Below are positions 16,353 through 26,053 of a stretch of 64,000 nt of DNA, piece after piece (the first letter of the stretch is position 1; each line of letters begins with the position of its first letter). Under the pieces are notes generated by a model, which saw only the letters and a program-made list of their open reading frames with translations, was not told where the DNA came from and searched no databases. The stretch is taken from the NCBI GenBank assembly GCA_965205255.1, contig OZ242051.1:558001-622000 (forward strand), in the 5' to 3' direction. The DNA is from G965205255 sp965205255. GTDB lineage: Bacteria > Pseudomonadota > Gammaproteobacteria > Pseudomonadales > Endozoicomonadaceae. The translations under genes and the position numbers were made by a program.

Positions 16353-18761
16353 TTAGTCATCAGAACTTGCCTCTTTGTTCATCTCGGCAATTTCTTTGAG
16401 ACGTTCCAGCACTTTGAAGTTAATAGTCCCTTTAGGGTAATTGCCTTTTTTATTACGGATACCGGCTTTTTGGTTTAATAAAATAACCAAAGCTTCATCA
16501 ACGTTTTCTACGGCATAAATAATAAATTCACCTTTTTTGATGGCATCAACAACTCGTTTGCCCAGCATCAGGTTGCGAATATTAGATTTTGGAATAATAG
16601 CTCCCTGCTCACCGGTAAGCCCCCTAGCATGACAAAGATCAAAGAAACCTTCTATTTTTTCATTAACACCACCAATAGCCTGTACTTCACCATATTGATT
16701 TATAGAACCGGTAACAGCATAACTTTGCCTTGCAGGAATATGGGTTAAAGCAGAAATCAAACAACAGAGTTCTGCCATGGAAGCACTATCACCATCGATA
16801 CAACCATAAGATTGTTCCATGGCAATACTAGCTGAGATACCAAGTGAAAACTCTTGTGCATATTTATTGCCCAAGTAACCGGTAAGAATCATCACCCCCT
16901 TAGAATGTATCGCCTGACCAAGTTGTACTTCACGTTCAATATCAACAATACCCTGAGAACCCGGATAGACCGTTGAAGTTATTCTCACTGGTGAGCCAAA
17001 ACTGGTATCGCCGATAGAAAGTACCGTCAAACCATTTATTTTTCCGATCTGCTCGCCTTTGGTATCAATAAGAATACTACCTTCCAATATTTCTTTAAGC
17101 ATTTCCTGACTGACACGGTTGGCCCTTTTAGCCTTGGCTTCCAGTGCTCCCAGAACATGATTATGAGTGATTTTTCTACCTTTACTCATGCTACGAATAA
17201 AGTTAGCCTCAGCCAAAAGGTCAAAAACATCACCGATATGCGCTGTAAGTTGCTGCTTATGTTCCGCTAAACGTGAACTGTATTCCACCAGCTTAGCCAC
17301 GGCATGCGCTGTTAAATCCGGCATCTTTTTTTCTTCAATCCGGCTTTTTATTATGCGGGCATAAATATTTATAGTCTCAGGTGTCCGATCAATATATCCA
17401 TCAAAATCTACCAACACACGAAACATTTCATAAAAGTCATGATCAAGTTCTTGTAAAAAATAAAAAATTTGTCGCGAACCAATCAGAATAACCTTAACAT
17501 CCAAAGGAATAATTTTAGGCGCCAGTGAAATAGTGCTAACAAAGTTCATCTCAGCAGAAGGGGGTTCAATCTTTAGTTGATGCTCTTTTAAAGCACGTTT
17601 AAGTGCATCCCATACGAAGGGTTCCTCCAGTAACTTAGATGCTTCCAATACTAAAAATCCACCATTAGCTTTATGGAGACTTCCGGCACATATTTGAGAA
17701 TAGTTTGTGACAAGAGCCCCCATTTCTGTTGTATATTCAACCAACCCAAACAAATTTCGGTAGGTTGGATGTGTTTCAAACACAACCGGCGCACAGGCTT
17801 TTTTATCATGATTAACAATGAGGTTAGGGGCATAGCGATCTTTTAAAAAATTGTGTTTTGTTAAATCTTCACGCGACTCAATGCCACGCTCATCTGCCAA
17901 TTGTTCAATAACCGTATGATGCAAATCTTTTTTGATAGCCTTCAGATAATCAAGCACATCTTTATGTTTTGAGTATTTACTTTTTAATGGTTTAAGTAAG
18001 GGTTCCAATGCCTGATCAATGGTATCGTGATTCAGCTTCCGTAATAACATACTGGAGTTGCGTTTCCACTGTGGCATTTCAGCCAACTCTTCGTTCAACA
18101 TGGATTCCAGAGAAGCTATATGATTGTTAAACAACTCTCTTTTTTTATCTGGAAGTCTTGCAAAATCTGTTTCTTCCATAGCTTTGCCATCACTTTCATT
18201 AATGGGTGCAAAAGTTAACGACCCTGAATCCCGAAATAGCGCAATATTATGTTTGAGGGCTTCCTGCTCAATCTTATCAATTACTAAATCGTAGTTTTTG
18301 TTAAACTGTCGTTCTATCTCATTTTTGCTTTGCTGGTAAGCTGGGTTTTCAAAGGCTGCCGGAAATGTATCAAGAAGAGTGTCGATAAACGTTTCAAAGT
18401 CATTTTTAAGCGCAGATCCTGCACCAGCTGGCAAACTGACCACTTGAGGGATTTTTGTATTGTCAAAGTTATTAACATATAGCCAGTCATGAGGCGAAGC
18501 CATGTTCCTGGCCTCATGCTCGAGATAGTGTTTGACATAAGAAGTTCGTCCGGTGCCAGATTCTCCCATCACATAAATATTGTAACCGGTGTGCTCCATG
18601 GCAACGCCAAATTGTAGCGCTGTGATTGCCCGCTTCTGACCCAAAATACCATTATAGCTCTTAACTTCACTGGTATCTTTAAACGATAATGATTTTGGTG
18701 ATAGCTCTGCAATGAGTTGATCTGCTGACAGTGCGAGTTTTTTTATAACAGTACTGTTCAT
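16353..18761 (-). CDS. Lon-like ATP-dependent protease (AAA_32/Lon-C family)
   Basis: This 802-residue protein starts at an ATG preceded by AAGGGTTCA. The N-terminus (LIAELSPKSLSFKDT, then ILGQKRAITALQFGVAM) and the P-loop variant GESGTGRTS, with Arg where most ATPases have Lys, are typical of this LonB-like group. A long helical insert spans about residues 130-300, and NGGFLVLEASKLL is the Walker B region. The C-terminal protease has the serine in DGDSASMAE and the lysine in GGVNEKIEGF, which form the Lon Ser-Lys dyad. It is cytoplasmic, with no membrane helices, and differs from classical Lon, which has a LAN domain. Substrates are unknown. Confidence 0.9.
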   Translation of the reverse strand: MNSTVIKKLALSADQLIAELSPKSLSFKDTSEVKSYNGILGQKRAITALQFGVAMEHTGYNIYVMGESGTGRTSYVKHYLEHEARNMASPHDWLYVNNFDNTKIPQVVSLPAGAGSALKNDFETFIDTLLDTFPAAFENPAYQQSKNEIERQFNKNYDLVIDKIEQEALKHNIALFRDSGSLTFAPINESDGKAMEETDFARLPDKKRELFNNHIASLESMLNEELAEMPQWKRNSSMLLRKLNHDTIDQALEPLLKPLKSKYSKHKDVLDYLKAIKKDLHHTVIEQLADERGIESREDLTKHNFLKDRYAPNLIVNHDKKACAPVVFETHPTYRNLFGLVEYTTEMGALVTNYSQICAGSLHKANGGFLVLEASKLLEEPFVWDALKRALKEHQLKIEPPSAEMNFVSTISLAPKIIPLDVKVILIGSRQIFYFLQELDHDFYEMFRVLVDFDGYIDRTPETINIYARIIKSRIEEKKMPDLTAHAVAKLVEYSSRLAEHKQQLTAHIGDVFDLLAEANFIRSMSKGRKITHNHVLGALEAKAKRANRVSQEMLKEILEGSILIDTKGEQIGKINGLTVLSIGDTSFGSPVRITSTVYPGSQGIVDIEREVQLGQAIHSKGVMILTGYLGNKYAQEFSLGISASIAMEQSYGCIDGDSASMAELCCLISALTHIPARQSYAVTGSINQYGEVQAIGGVNEKIEGFFDLCHARGLTGEQGAIIPKSNIRNLMLGKRVVDAIKKGEFIIYAVENVDEALVILLNQKAGIRNKKGNYPKGTINFKVLERLKEIAEMNKEASSDD

Positions 18762-18928
18762 TGAACCCTTATTTCCCTTAACTTGATTTTTCCATTATTT
18801 AATGAATCAAACATAAAAATTAAATTGAACCAGAATACTTACATTTTACAAAAGATAGATTTATTACTCATGGTTCCTTATTGATTTCAGTCTATCGCAA
18901 AAAGCCGGTCTGAGTAATCTTTTGATTT

Positions 18929-18962
18929 AGAAAAAGTTAGTAACCCTTTTTTAGCATATAAT
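18929..18962 (+). promoter_or_regulatory. Possible sigma-70 promoter for the DUF1249 gene
   Basis: A perfect TATAAT sits at 18957-18962, about 50 bp before the ATG at 19014. No good -35 element stands at the expected distance; TTTGATT is too far upstream. The call rests on the -10 box only. Confidence 0.4.
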
Positions 18963-19013
18963 GAGATAAAGAAATATACCAAACCATTTAAATGGTAACC
19001 ATAAGGTTTATTT

Positions 19014-19469
19014 ATGCATGATTCACAGTATAAATTTCAGCCCTTAGCTCTGATTTCATCAACATCTAACAGTTTCCTTTCACAAAAGAAAACGTTACAT
19101 GAATATTCATTAGCAAAGTTGCATCAAATTTGCGAAGAAAATTATAAGCTAATTTCTTCACTCAGGTTTGACAATCACGTCTTTGAAAAAAAATTACCAG
19201 AAAATGGTCACCTGAAAGTTACAAAAAAAAAGACAACCTGTTATACAGATCTCTATGACTGGACAATTTGCATACCATTATCTGATTCTTGGGTATTTCA
19301 CTTTGATGCAGTTATTACCTTGTACAGGGATGTTAAAATGGCAGAAATTTTAACTTTGAATACAGGATATAATACGATAAAAACATGTAATCTGTATCAA
19401 ACTCCCAGAGAAAAGATTAATATTAACAGATTACTTTATGAGTGGTTAGAATATGTTACTGATTACTGA
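19014..19469 (+). CDS. DUF1249 (YqiB-like) family protein
   Basis: This 151-residue protein starts at an ATG preceded by CATAAGGTTTATTT. It matches the DUF1249 outline: an N-terminal CEENYKLISSL, a middle beta-rich region, then an L-Y-R-D-V-K-M-A-E-I-L segment like the family's VRLYHDAxxAEV, and a C-terminal NRLLYEWLEYV. The function is unknown. In other gammaproteobacteria it often lies near nudF and cpdA, but neither is here. The N-terminal 25 residues are less conserved in character. Confidence 0.75.
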   Translation: MHDSQYKFQPLALISSTSNSFLSQKKTLHEYSLAKLHQICEENYKLISSLRFDNHVFEKKLPENGHLKVTKKKTTCYTDLYDWTICIPLSDSWVFHFDAVITLYRDVKMAEILTLNTGYNTIKTCNLYQTPREKININRLLYEWLEYVTDY

Positions 19470-19818
19470 TACTCTGAGATACTCTAGCGTAAAACCTATT
19501 GTAAACTGAGAAAAAAAAGTAAGCGGAGCAAAATAAGCACTTTAATAACTACCAAAATATAATGTTATAGTTCTTACACATTCCCCTCCCCCAGTATTTC
19601 CCAATCCTAAAATTAGCCTCAACAACATTGAACAAGTGCTTTCAGATCTTTCATTCAAATTTCATATTAAAAGAGACTGCACTTTGAATTGGTTTGTATA
19701 TAGTATTACGGTCAGAAGATAGCAAGTGAAGTGCCCTTCTTGGTGCAAAACCAGTTTGTCTTCTGAAAGAAAAGGTGCTGAAAAAAGCTTGCCCTGTCTA
19801 ATTTTTGTAGTGGAGTCA
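19470..19818. other. 349-bp intergenic stretch
   Basis: AT-rich; no supported gene. An inverted pair TCAGAAGA / TCTTCTGA about 55 bp apart near 19711-19767 is the only structure noted. Confidence 0.35.
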
Positions 19819-20658
19819 TTAAAAATGTGCCAAAAAAGAGTAAAGCATCGGCAGGTATTGCGTTAAGCATGAGGATTTATCCGGATATTTGCGACTATAT
19901 CGGGTAATAATTTCGATATAGTTGTGCGTTAGTGACAGTGATGGGTATGCGTGTGTCATCTTATATCTGAATGCCTTAGCGTAATAATTTTTTAATTGAT
20001 ACTCAAGTGTTGCTGGATAAACATCATAGTCATTGGCCAGATAAACTTTGAAATATTTATACACCACTGCACGACTACCCTTAATATTAAGAATTTTTTG
20101 CAGACTGAAAAATTTTAGCATCTCGGCTTCAACGGCAGAAGGTGGAGAAGACTCAAGGAGAAGGCTAATAACATTATCCGCAGCATACGACAATCCAAGC
20201 CTGTCACCAACAGAGCTTTTGTGTTGCGCCAGAATGGTCATTACATCCATGACAGTGAAACCTGCGACTAAAGGTTGTGAGATATCTGTATTGAGTGCAT
20301 GGATAGATGTTTGCTGATCCATAAAGAAACTTTTTTCATTTTTATTCATTAGACTGATAAATACAGACAATATATGGTAGTCCACCTGACCATGTAACAC
20401 TTGGCTTTGTTGAGCTGACGCCATAATGCATGCATAGTCGTTTTCACACTTTTCCAGAATTTCAACAAACTGCCGCATACTTTCTGAAAGAAGCTTGTTT
20501 CTTGGTTTGTCTTTAAATTCTGTTGCTACTGAACACTCAATAGCAGTTTCTGCATCTTTAACATAAAAAGAGTTGTGCTCATGTGCAATTGTTGGCAAAA
20601 CCGTAATAGTAAGTAAAATTGGCATAACAAATTGAATAAGTCTGTACAAATGTTTCAT
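19819..20658 (-). CDS. Secreted protein of unknown function
   Basis: The start is placed at ATG 20658, with AAAGGGTGAGG just upstream; the frame opens earlier, at 20685. The 279 residues begin with a signal peptide (MKHLYRL then a hydrophobic core, cleavage after TIAHE or nearby). The mature part is largely helical and contains Cys in ECSVA, KCENDYACIM and SSCLTQ. No family is recognised. The gene is flanked by IS6 debris on its upstream side. Confidence 0.6.
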   Translation of the reverse strand: MKHLYRLIQFVMPILLTITVLPTIAHEHNSFYVKDAETAIECSVATEFKDKPRNKLLSESMRQFVEILEKCENDYACIMASAQQSQVLHGQVDYHILSVFISLMNKNEKSFFMDQQTSIHALNTDISQPLVAGFTVMDVMTILAQHKSSVGDRLGLSYAADNVISLLLESSPPSAVEAEMLKFFSLQKILNIKGSRAVVYKYFKVYLANDYDVYPATLEYQLKNYYAKAFRYKMTHAYPSLSLTHNYIEIITRYSRKYPDKSSCLTQYLPMLYSFLAHF

Positions 20659-20970
20659 GTCCTCACCCTTTAAAATACTCAACAACTTAGTGAATAGTCA
20701 CAATGTGATAAAGCATGATCTCTGTCCATTACAAATCACACGACATTAAGATTTTACCAACATGAAATAGTTCCATAAAATCCGGCAGGGTTGTTAGTGG
20801 AGCTAACCATAATGCCTAGTTTTTCCAACATTTCTTTGATATTTTGGCCGATTAGGTTAAAGCGATAAAAGTAGAAGACACAGTAATATATAATACAGTA
20901 AGAGTATTACTGACTCCATTGCAAAAAATCGCAAATCAGCCAGACTTACCGAACAAATAGATGCAAAATG

Positions 20971-21225
20971 GTTATGCTTAAATGTAAATGGCGCCACTTG
21001 ACAGGGAATATTATTCTCTAGGCGGTTCGATGGTACTGTAAGTATGGAATCGGCTACCGTGAACTGAGTACGATGAAATCCATATCAGGTTTAAAGGGAC
21101 ATGGAAGTATCTGTACCGTTGTATGACCAAGAAAGTAAAAACTATCGACCTTTATCTATCGGCAATCCTAAATCAGAAAGTGGCTAAACACTTTCCAGGT
21201 AAGGCTTTAAATAGCAATACTTAGG
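20971..21225 (+). pseudogene. IS6/IS26-family transposase remnant with internal deletion
   Basis: The first frame reads KWRHLTGNIIL, stop, AVRWYCKYGIGYRELS, which is the IS6 N-terminus. A shifted frame then gives DEIHIRFKGTWKYLYR and KTIDLYLSAILNQKVAKHF, matching the region around the first catalytic Asp (MDETYxKVxGxWxYLYR). The helix-turn-helix centre and the distal catalytic part are missing. The remaining bases from 20659 to 20970 show nothing recognisable. Confidence 0.8.
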
Positions 21226-21257
21226 ATAGGACTACCGGATAGTGCTAGATTAAACTA

Positions 21258-21331
21258 ACAAGTGCAACTTATTGTGAAACTTTTCTGATTTTGTTGTTAT
21301 GGGGTTAAGCTCTTTGCAATAGCTCGATTAT
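21258..21331. repeat. Partial MITE-like repeat
   Basis: The sequence AACTTTTCTGATTTTGTTGTTAT followed by TTAAGCTCTTTGCAATAGCT matches one half of the repeat family (minus orientation). It ends at the stop codon of the TRIC-type channel gene. Confidence 0.6.
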
Positions 21332-21951
21332 TAATCAGCCGACCCATACTCAAACTTTGGCATTTCCCAGCGAAACATAATAGCTAGCATTCTCAGCGTA
21401 AAACCCGCTATTAAAGTGATAACAATACAAAAAATTGGTTTTAAACCCCAATTGGTCAAGCCTATGTATAACCAAGCAGCTAATAATGAAACACTGGCGT
21501 AAAGCTCTTTTCGAAATACCAATGGTATTTGGTTACAGAAAAGATCTCTGATTACACCTCCAAACACGCCGGTTAGCACACCTGCAATAGAAGCAATAAA
21601 GTAAGAATGACCTATCGTTAATGCCTTTTGTGTGCCAATGATGGTAAAAGCGATTAAACCCAGCCCGTCAAGCATTAAAAACAACATTCGCAAACGATGC
21701 ATAAAGGGAGCAAAAATGTAAACAGTCACTAATGATGCAATAGCTGTGATAGCAATATACTCAGGATGAGCAACCCAAGTTAAAGGGTATTGCCCCAGTA
21801 ATACTCCCCGAATAGAACCTCCACCTAATGCCGTACAACAACCGATAATCATCACGCCGAATAAGTCCATACAACGACGACCAGCGGATAAAGCCCCAGT
21901 CATTGACTCAGCGGTAATACCAATAATATATAAAATAATTAACAGTTCCAC
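21331..21951 (-). CDS. TRIC/UPF0126-type membrane channel (YadS/YicG family)
   Basis: This 206-residue protein has about seven hydrophobic segments and the family's two repeated motifs, ALGGGSIRGVLLG near residue 43 and VFGGVIRDLF near residue 130. Bacterial members are trimeric cation channels or, for some E. coli members, glycine uptake proteins; the substrate cannot be read here. The start is a GTG at 21951 and the upstream spacing to GAGG is long, so it is slightly uncertain. It lies downstream of dapF on the same strand and may be co-transcribed. Confidence 0.85.
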   Translation of the reverse strand: MELLIILYIIGITAESMTGALSAGRRCMDLFGVMIIGCCTALGGGSIRGVLLGQYPLTWVAHPEYIAITAIASLVTVYIFAPFMHRLRMLFLMLDGLGLIAFTIIGTQKALTIGHSYFIASIAGVLTGVFGGVIRDLFCNQIPLVFRKELYASVSLLAAWLYIGLTNWGLKPIFCIVITLIAGFTLRMLAIMFRWEMPKFEYGSAD

Positions 21952-22013
21952 CGGCTTATATTAACCTCGTCATTGATGACATTAACTAAAAAAGTACTAC
22001 TCTATGCTGTTCA

Positions 22014-22874
22014 TTACAACCGAAGGTTTCCTTCAAATACTTTTGTAGCCAAACCTGTCATACGCAATGTATGACCTTTACCCTTCCAGTTTATTTTTAG
22101 CATACCTCCAAGCATATTAACTGAAACATTATCTTCAGTCTGTTGAGATAGATAGGCAGCTGCCATGCTTGCGCAAGCACCGCTTCCACAAGCTAATGTT
22201 TCACCAGCTCCGCGCTCATAAACACGTAAATTAATTTCAGTGCGTGATACTTTTTCAAAAAAACTCACATTACAGCTTTTCGGAAAACAAGGATGGTTTT
22301 GTATTTTTTCACCTAATTTTTCTATTGCAGTGCTTTCCCAAAATTTCTCACCATCTTCAATATCCGGATAATAAACCACTACATGAGGATTTCCCATTGA
22401 AATGACACTAACATCTACAGTCATGCCATCATCAAATGTCAGTATATATTGTGCATTATCAGACTGAACATCACAATTAAAAGGTATAGCCTTTGGCAAC
22501 AAAACAGGCTCACCCATATCAACGGATACAAGGCCATTATTGGTAATTCTAATCTCAATAACCCTGTCTGCTACCTGAACTCGAATTACTTTTTTACCGC
22601 TCAGTTTTTTGTCCTGAACAAATTTTGCGAAACATCGGGCACCATTACCGCACTGCGATGCCTCTGAACCGTCTGCATTATAAATAACATACCGAAAGTC
22701 AGCATCAGGACGAGTTGGAGCATCGACAAGTAAAAACTGATCAAAGCCAATGCCTTTTCTTCTATTTGACCATTGGCGTATTTTTTTAGGTGAAAAGCGA
22801 ATTGACTGCGTCAATCCGTCAACGACCATAAAATCATTACCTAATCCATGCATTTTGGTAAAACGTAAGAGCAT
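22014..22874 (-). CDS. dapF: Diaminopimelate epimerase DapF
   Basis: At 286 residues this is slightly above the usual 274. It has MHGLGNDFMVVDG at the N-terminus, the first catalytic cysteine in SQCGNGARCFAKF and the second in LACGSGACASMAA. MGNPHVVVY is also present. It converts LL-DAP to meso-DAP for lysine and peptidoglycan. The ATG directly follows the lysA stop, and its ribosome binding site AGGAGG lies inside the end of lysA, so the two are tightly coupled. Confidence 0.96.
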   Translation of the reverse strand: MLLRFTKMHGLGNDFMVVDGLTQSIRFSPKKIRQWSNRRKGIGFDQFLLVDAPTRPDADFRYVIYNADGSEASQCGNGARCFAKFVQDKKLSGKKVIRVQVADRVIEIRITNNGLVSVDMGEPVLLPKAIPFNCDVQSDNAQYILTFDDGMTVDVSVISMGNPHVVVYYPDIEDGEKFWESTAIEKLGEKIQNHPCFPKSCNVSFFEKVSRTEINLRVYERGAGETLACGSGACASMAAAYLSQQTEDNVSVNMLGGMLKINWKGKGHTLRMTGLATKVFEGNLRL

Positions 22875-24146
22875 CTATCCTCCTGATGAATGCGTCATTT
22901 CAATAGAAATCATATCAGCAAACGTCTCTCGTCTACGAATAATATGCCAGTCATTTTCATTTATTATAACCTCAGGGGCTCTTGGTCTTGCATTATAGTT
23001 AGATGACATGACAGAGCCATAGGCACCAGAATCCATAATAGCAAGGTAATCACCTTGTGACAGAGCCATTTTCATTCGTTTAGCAAAACAATCGGCTGTT
23101 TCACAAACCGGTCCGACAATATCATATAACTCTAATTTTTTATCAGTCTGAAGATTCACAGGCCTGATAGCGTGTTTTGCCTGATAAAGTGCAGGACGAA
23201 CCAGATCGTTCATTCCGGCATCTACTATTGCAAAATATTTGCCACTATTTTTCTTGGTTAGTATCACCTGCGTCAGCAAAACACCAGCTTCAGCAACTAG
23301 GGATCTCCCAGGCTCAAGATGCAAACTTAATTTTCTGTTGCCAAGCTTTGTACACAATGCATTAACGTATGTCTCTATTGAAGGAATAACTTCGCCCTCA
23401 TAGGCAATTCCTAATCCACCCCCCATATCTATATGCGACAAAGTTATATTTTGCTGTTCGAGCTTATCCACCAGTTCAAGCAATCTGTCCATTGCATCAA
23501 GAAAAGGTTGAACTGAGGTTAGTTGAGAACCAATATGGCAAGCAATACCGGTGACACAAAGGTGTGAACTCCTGAACGCTTTTTGGTAAAGGGATTGCGC
23601 TCTGGTAATGTCAATACCAAACTTGTTCTCTTTAAGTCCAGTTGAAATATAAGGATGTGTTTCAGCATCCACATCAGGGTTAACTCGCAACGATATGTTA
23701 GCAACTTTTTTGCAATCATCAGCAATTTTTTCCAACATTAACAACTCTGCTTCAGACTCAATATTAAAGCACGAAACACCCACATCCAAGGCACGTTTCA
23801 ATTCTGCCGGCAGTTTTCCAACGCCAGAAAAAACAACCTTTTCAGGGTCGGCTCCTGCCATAATAATGCGCTCAAGCTCTCCTTGTGAGACAATATCAAA
23901 CGCTGCTCCCATTTTTGCAATTTCCCGGAGCAATGAGAGGTTTGCATTCGCTTTTACTGCATAAAAAACCTTATGCTGACGTTGTGTATTGCTGGAATTA
24001 TTTAAAGCATCCATATAAGCATTAAGCCTTTTTTCCAGCATGGCTTTTGAATAAATAAAAACAGGAGTCCCTGTTTTTTTTGCTATTTCATCCAGAGCAA
24101 CGTTCTCTACATGCAAACGGTTGTTTTTATAATTAATATCACTCAT
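22875..24146 (-). CDS. lysA: Diaminopimelate decarboxylase LysA
   Basis: At 423 residues, this is a fold-type III PLP enzyme. The PLP lysine lies in VFYAVKANANLSLL. HIGSQL, SHIDMGGGLG, EPGRSLVAEAG and the second active-site Cys in GPVCETADCF are all present, as is SGAYGSVMSSNYNARP. It catalyses the last step of lysine biosynthesis. Its ATG overlaps the stop of the small upstream lipoprotein gene (ATGA), giving the gammaproteobacterial operon lptM-lysA-dapF. Confidence 0.96.
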   Translation of the reverse strand: MSDINYKNNRLHVENVALDEIAKKTGTPVFIYSKAMLEKRLNAYMDALNNSSNTQRQHKVFYAVKANANLSLLREIAKMGAAFDIVSQGELERIIMAGADPEKVVFSGVGKLPAELKRALDVGVSCFNIESEAELLMLEKIADDCKKVANISLRVNPDVDAETHPYISTGLKENKFGIDITRAQSLYQKAFRSSHLCVTGIACHIGSQLTSVQPFLDAMDRLLELVDKLEQQNITLSHIDMGGGLGIAYEGEVIPSIETYVNALCTKLGNRKLSLHLEPGRSLVAEAGVLLTQVILTKKNSGKYFAIVDAGMNDLVRPALYQAKHAIRPVNLQTDKKLELYDIVGPVCETADCFAKRMKMALSQGDYLAIMDSGAYGSVMSSNYNARPRAPEVIINENDWHIIRRRETFADMISIEMTHSSGG

Positions 24147-24283
24147 GGGTTATTAGCTTGAACCTGTTTAACAGGTACCCCGTTATTAACACTTTGACTG
24201 GAAGACGGAAGGTATAGGTCTCCCTTCTGACCACAGCCTACTAAAATTAACAGAGGCGTACATATAAGTAGCAACCACTTCAT
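24143..24283 (-). CDS. lptM: Small lipoprotein LptM (YifL/LppL)
   Basis: This 46-residue frame was found by reading the minus strand upstream of lysA. Strong ribosome binding site AGGGAG, then MKWLLLICTPLLILVGCGQK. The lipobox LVGC places the lipidated cysteine near residue 17, followed by the family's CGQKGDLYLP. LptM is an outer-membrane-directed lipoprotein that assists LptD maturation in E. coli and is typically encoded before lysA, as here. Its TGA overlaps the lysA ATG. The sequence match and context are both convincing. Confidence 0.9.
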   Translation of the reverse strand: MKWLLLICTPLLILVGCGQKGDLYLPSSSQSVNNGVPVKQVQANNP

Positions 24284-24539
24284 AAGTTGAACTCCCTTGT
24301 TTTTACACTAATTATTAAAACTACGTCAGGTTATTTTTCCGTGAATCAAACTTACGCATAACCATACAAGCATGCGTGTCGCTACTGTTGCAACAATACA
24401 AACCCAGAGTATCTGGTGATATTATACCTGTAGATTTCAGCTGATACATGTACAAATGATGCATCATCACCAGTTATTTAAATTAATAACATACTTTGCC
24501 TGATTCAATGCAAACAGTATAGCCCCTAAGCTTAAAAAT

Positions 24540-24640
24540 ATTTATACAAAAACCCTCATGTAACTACAGCTGTAAAGACGTTTTCATGGCCTGCTATTAG
24601 AAGATATGTGACAACTAGTATATCGAGTAACTACTAAACG
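24540..24640. repeat. Weak partial MITE-like repeat
   Basis: The words AAAAACCCTCATGTAACTAC and GTTTTCATGGCCTGCTATTA resemble the left half of the repeat family (AAAACCTGTTTCTAACTAC and CTTTTATGGCTTGCTATTA). The right half is not recognisable. Confidence 0.45.
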
Positions 24641-24652
24641 TAAATCTCAAAT

Positions 24653-24686
24653 CAAACAAACAAACAAACAAACAAACAAACAAACA
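24653..24686. repeat. Tetranucleotide (CAAA)8 simple repeat
   Basis: Eight perfect CAAA units plus CA, about 120 bp upstream of zapE. Repeats of this unit length cause phase variation in some bacteria when they lie in a promoter or coding frame. This one is intergenic. Confidence 0.9.
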
Positions 24687-24806
24687 GCTTAATATTGAAA
24701 TTGTGGATATACCAGCTATTACAGATAATTCTGACTCACAATAAAAACAGACTTTATAAGAACTAAAAATACAGGTATGATTTAAGGTTTTGCTATAGTG
24801 CGGACT

Positions 24807-25886
24807 ATGACACCTTTAACGCTTTATCATCAGGACTTAAAAAAAGAGTGCTTTTCTTTTGATCCGGCTCAGGAGGCTGTTGTTAATGAACTTCAGCGTC
24901 TTTTTGATGAACTGGTCAATAATAACAAAAAGGGGTTTATTCAGCGTCTTATTACCTCTCAGTCAACACCAAAAGGTGTATATATTTGGGGGACAGTAGG
25001 CCGAGGGAAAACCTATCTGGTTAATACCTTTTACCAGAGTCTGCCTTTTGAAAATAAACTAAGGCTTCATTATTATCGTTTTATGAAACTCGTTCATGAT
25101 GAACTTAAACGTTTCCAAGGAGAAAAAGACCCTCTATCTTTGGTAGCAAAAGATTTTGCAAAAAAAGCAAGAGTTATTATTCTGGACGAATTTTTTGTCA
25201 GCGATATTGCCGATGCAATGATTCTTGCTAATTTACTTAAGTTTATGTTTGAAAAAAACATAACGCTGGTTACCACCAGCAATATTCAGCCAGATGGTTT
25301 GTATAAAGATGGCCTGCAACGGGCTCGTTTTCTTCCAGCGATAAAATTACTCAAAACACAGATGACCGTACTCGGTGTGACAGGCGAAACCGATTACAGG
25401 TTAAGAACATTAGAACAATTACCCATTTACTACACGCCCTTAAATGCAAAAACCTGCCGGCAAATGAACGAGTGTTTCGAACAGTTGACTCAGGGCCATA
25501 AAGTTGATCAGTCACCCATACTGGAAATAGAAGGTCGTAACATCCCTGCGGTTCGTATAGCTGATGGTGTAAGCTGGTTTACTTTTACAGCACTGTGTGA
25601 CGGACCAAGAAGCCAGAATGACTATATCGCTCTGGCAAAAGAGTTTCACACTATTTTTCTTGATAATATTCCGGTTATGGGGGAATATGATCAAGATAAG
25701 ATCAGACGCTTTATCAGTCTTGTTGATGAATTGTATGATCGTGGTGTCAACCTGATCATTGCAGCAGAAGCCCCAATGGATAAAATACACAAAGGGAAAA
25801 GACTGACATTTGAATATAAGCGAACCCTGAGCCGTTTACAGGAAATGCAGTCTAAAGCGTATTTATCCAAGGAGCACTGTCCATAA
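24807..25886 (+). CDS. zapE: Cell division ATPase ZapE (AFG1-like)
   Basis: The start is placed at ATG 24807; a GTG three codons earlier is possible. The 359 residues include the AFG1 P-loop GTVGRGKTYL, the following HYYRFMKLVHDEL, Walker B VIILDEFFVSDIADA, and TTSNIQPDGLYKDGLQRARFL split over conserved blocks. ZapE is an FtsZ-interacting ATPase in E. coli. TGCTATAGT just upstream resembles an extended -10 box and would give a very short leader. An unrelated gene follows after a 167-bp gap. Confidence 0.92.
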   Translation: MTPLTLYHQDLKKECFSFDPAQEAVVNELQRLFDELVNNNKKGFIQRLITSQSTPKGVYIWGTVGRGKTYLVNTFYQSLPFENKLRLHYYRFMKLVHDELKRFQGEKDPLSLVAKDFAKKARVIILDEFFVSDIADAMILANLLKFMFEKNITLVTTSNIQPDGLYKDGLQRARFLPAIKLLKTQMTVLGVTGETDYRLRTLEQLPIYYTPLNAKTCRQMNECFEQLTQGHKVDQSPILEIEGRNIPAVRIADGVSWFTFTALCDGPRSQNDYIALAKEFHTIFLDNIPVMGEYDQDKIRRFISLVDELYDRGVNLIIAAEAPMDKIHKGKRLTFEYKRTLSRLQEMQSKAYLSKEHCP

Positions 25887-25902
25887 TTGACACTTTCACT
25901 AC

Positions 25903-25966
25903 GTAATGCAAAAACCTGTCTCTGATAACTATTGCAAGAAGATTCAACGCATAACAACAAGGCTTG
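25903..25966. repeat. Partial MITE-like repeat
   Basis: GCAAAAACCTGTCTCTGATAAC followed by TATTGCAAGAAG and AACGCATAACAACAAGG keeps the left end and the central words of the family, but the middle is deleted. Confidence 0.5.
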
Positions 25967-26053
25967 GATATAGTGCAATAAAAACCAGACACGAACCTTG
26001 GTATAAGATTGCACCATAATCAACAATATAAAAAACACTTTTTGAGGTAATAT

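Larger units (their letters stand above)
24284..24806. other. Intergenic stretch between divergent lptM and zapE
   Basis: About 520 bp with no supported gene. It must hold the promoters of both divergent units. It also holds a tetranucleotide repeat and a weak partial copy of the MITE-like family, listed separately. Confidence 0.5.
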
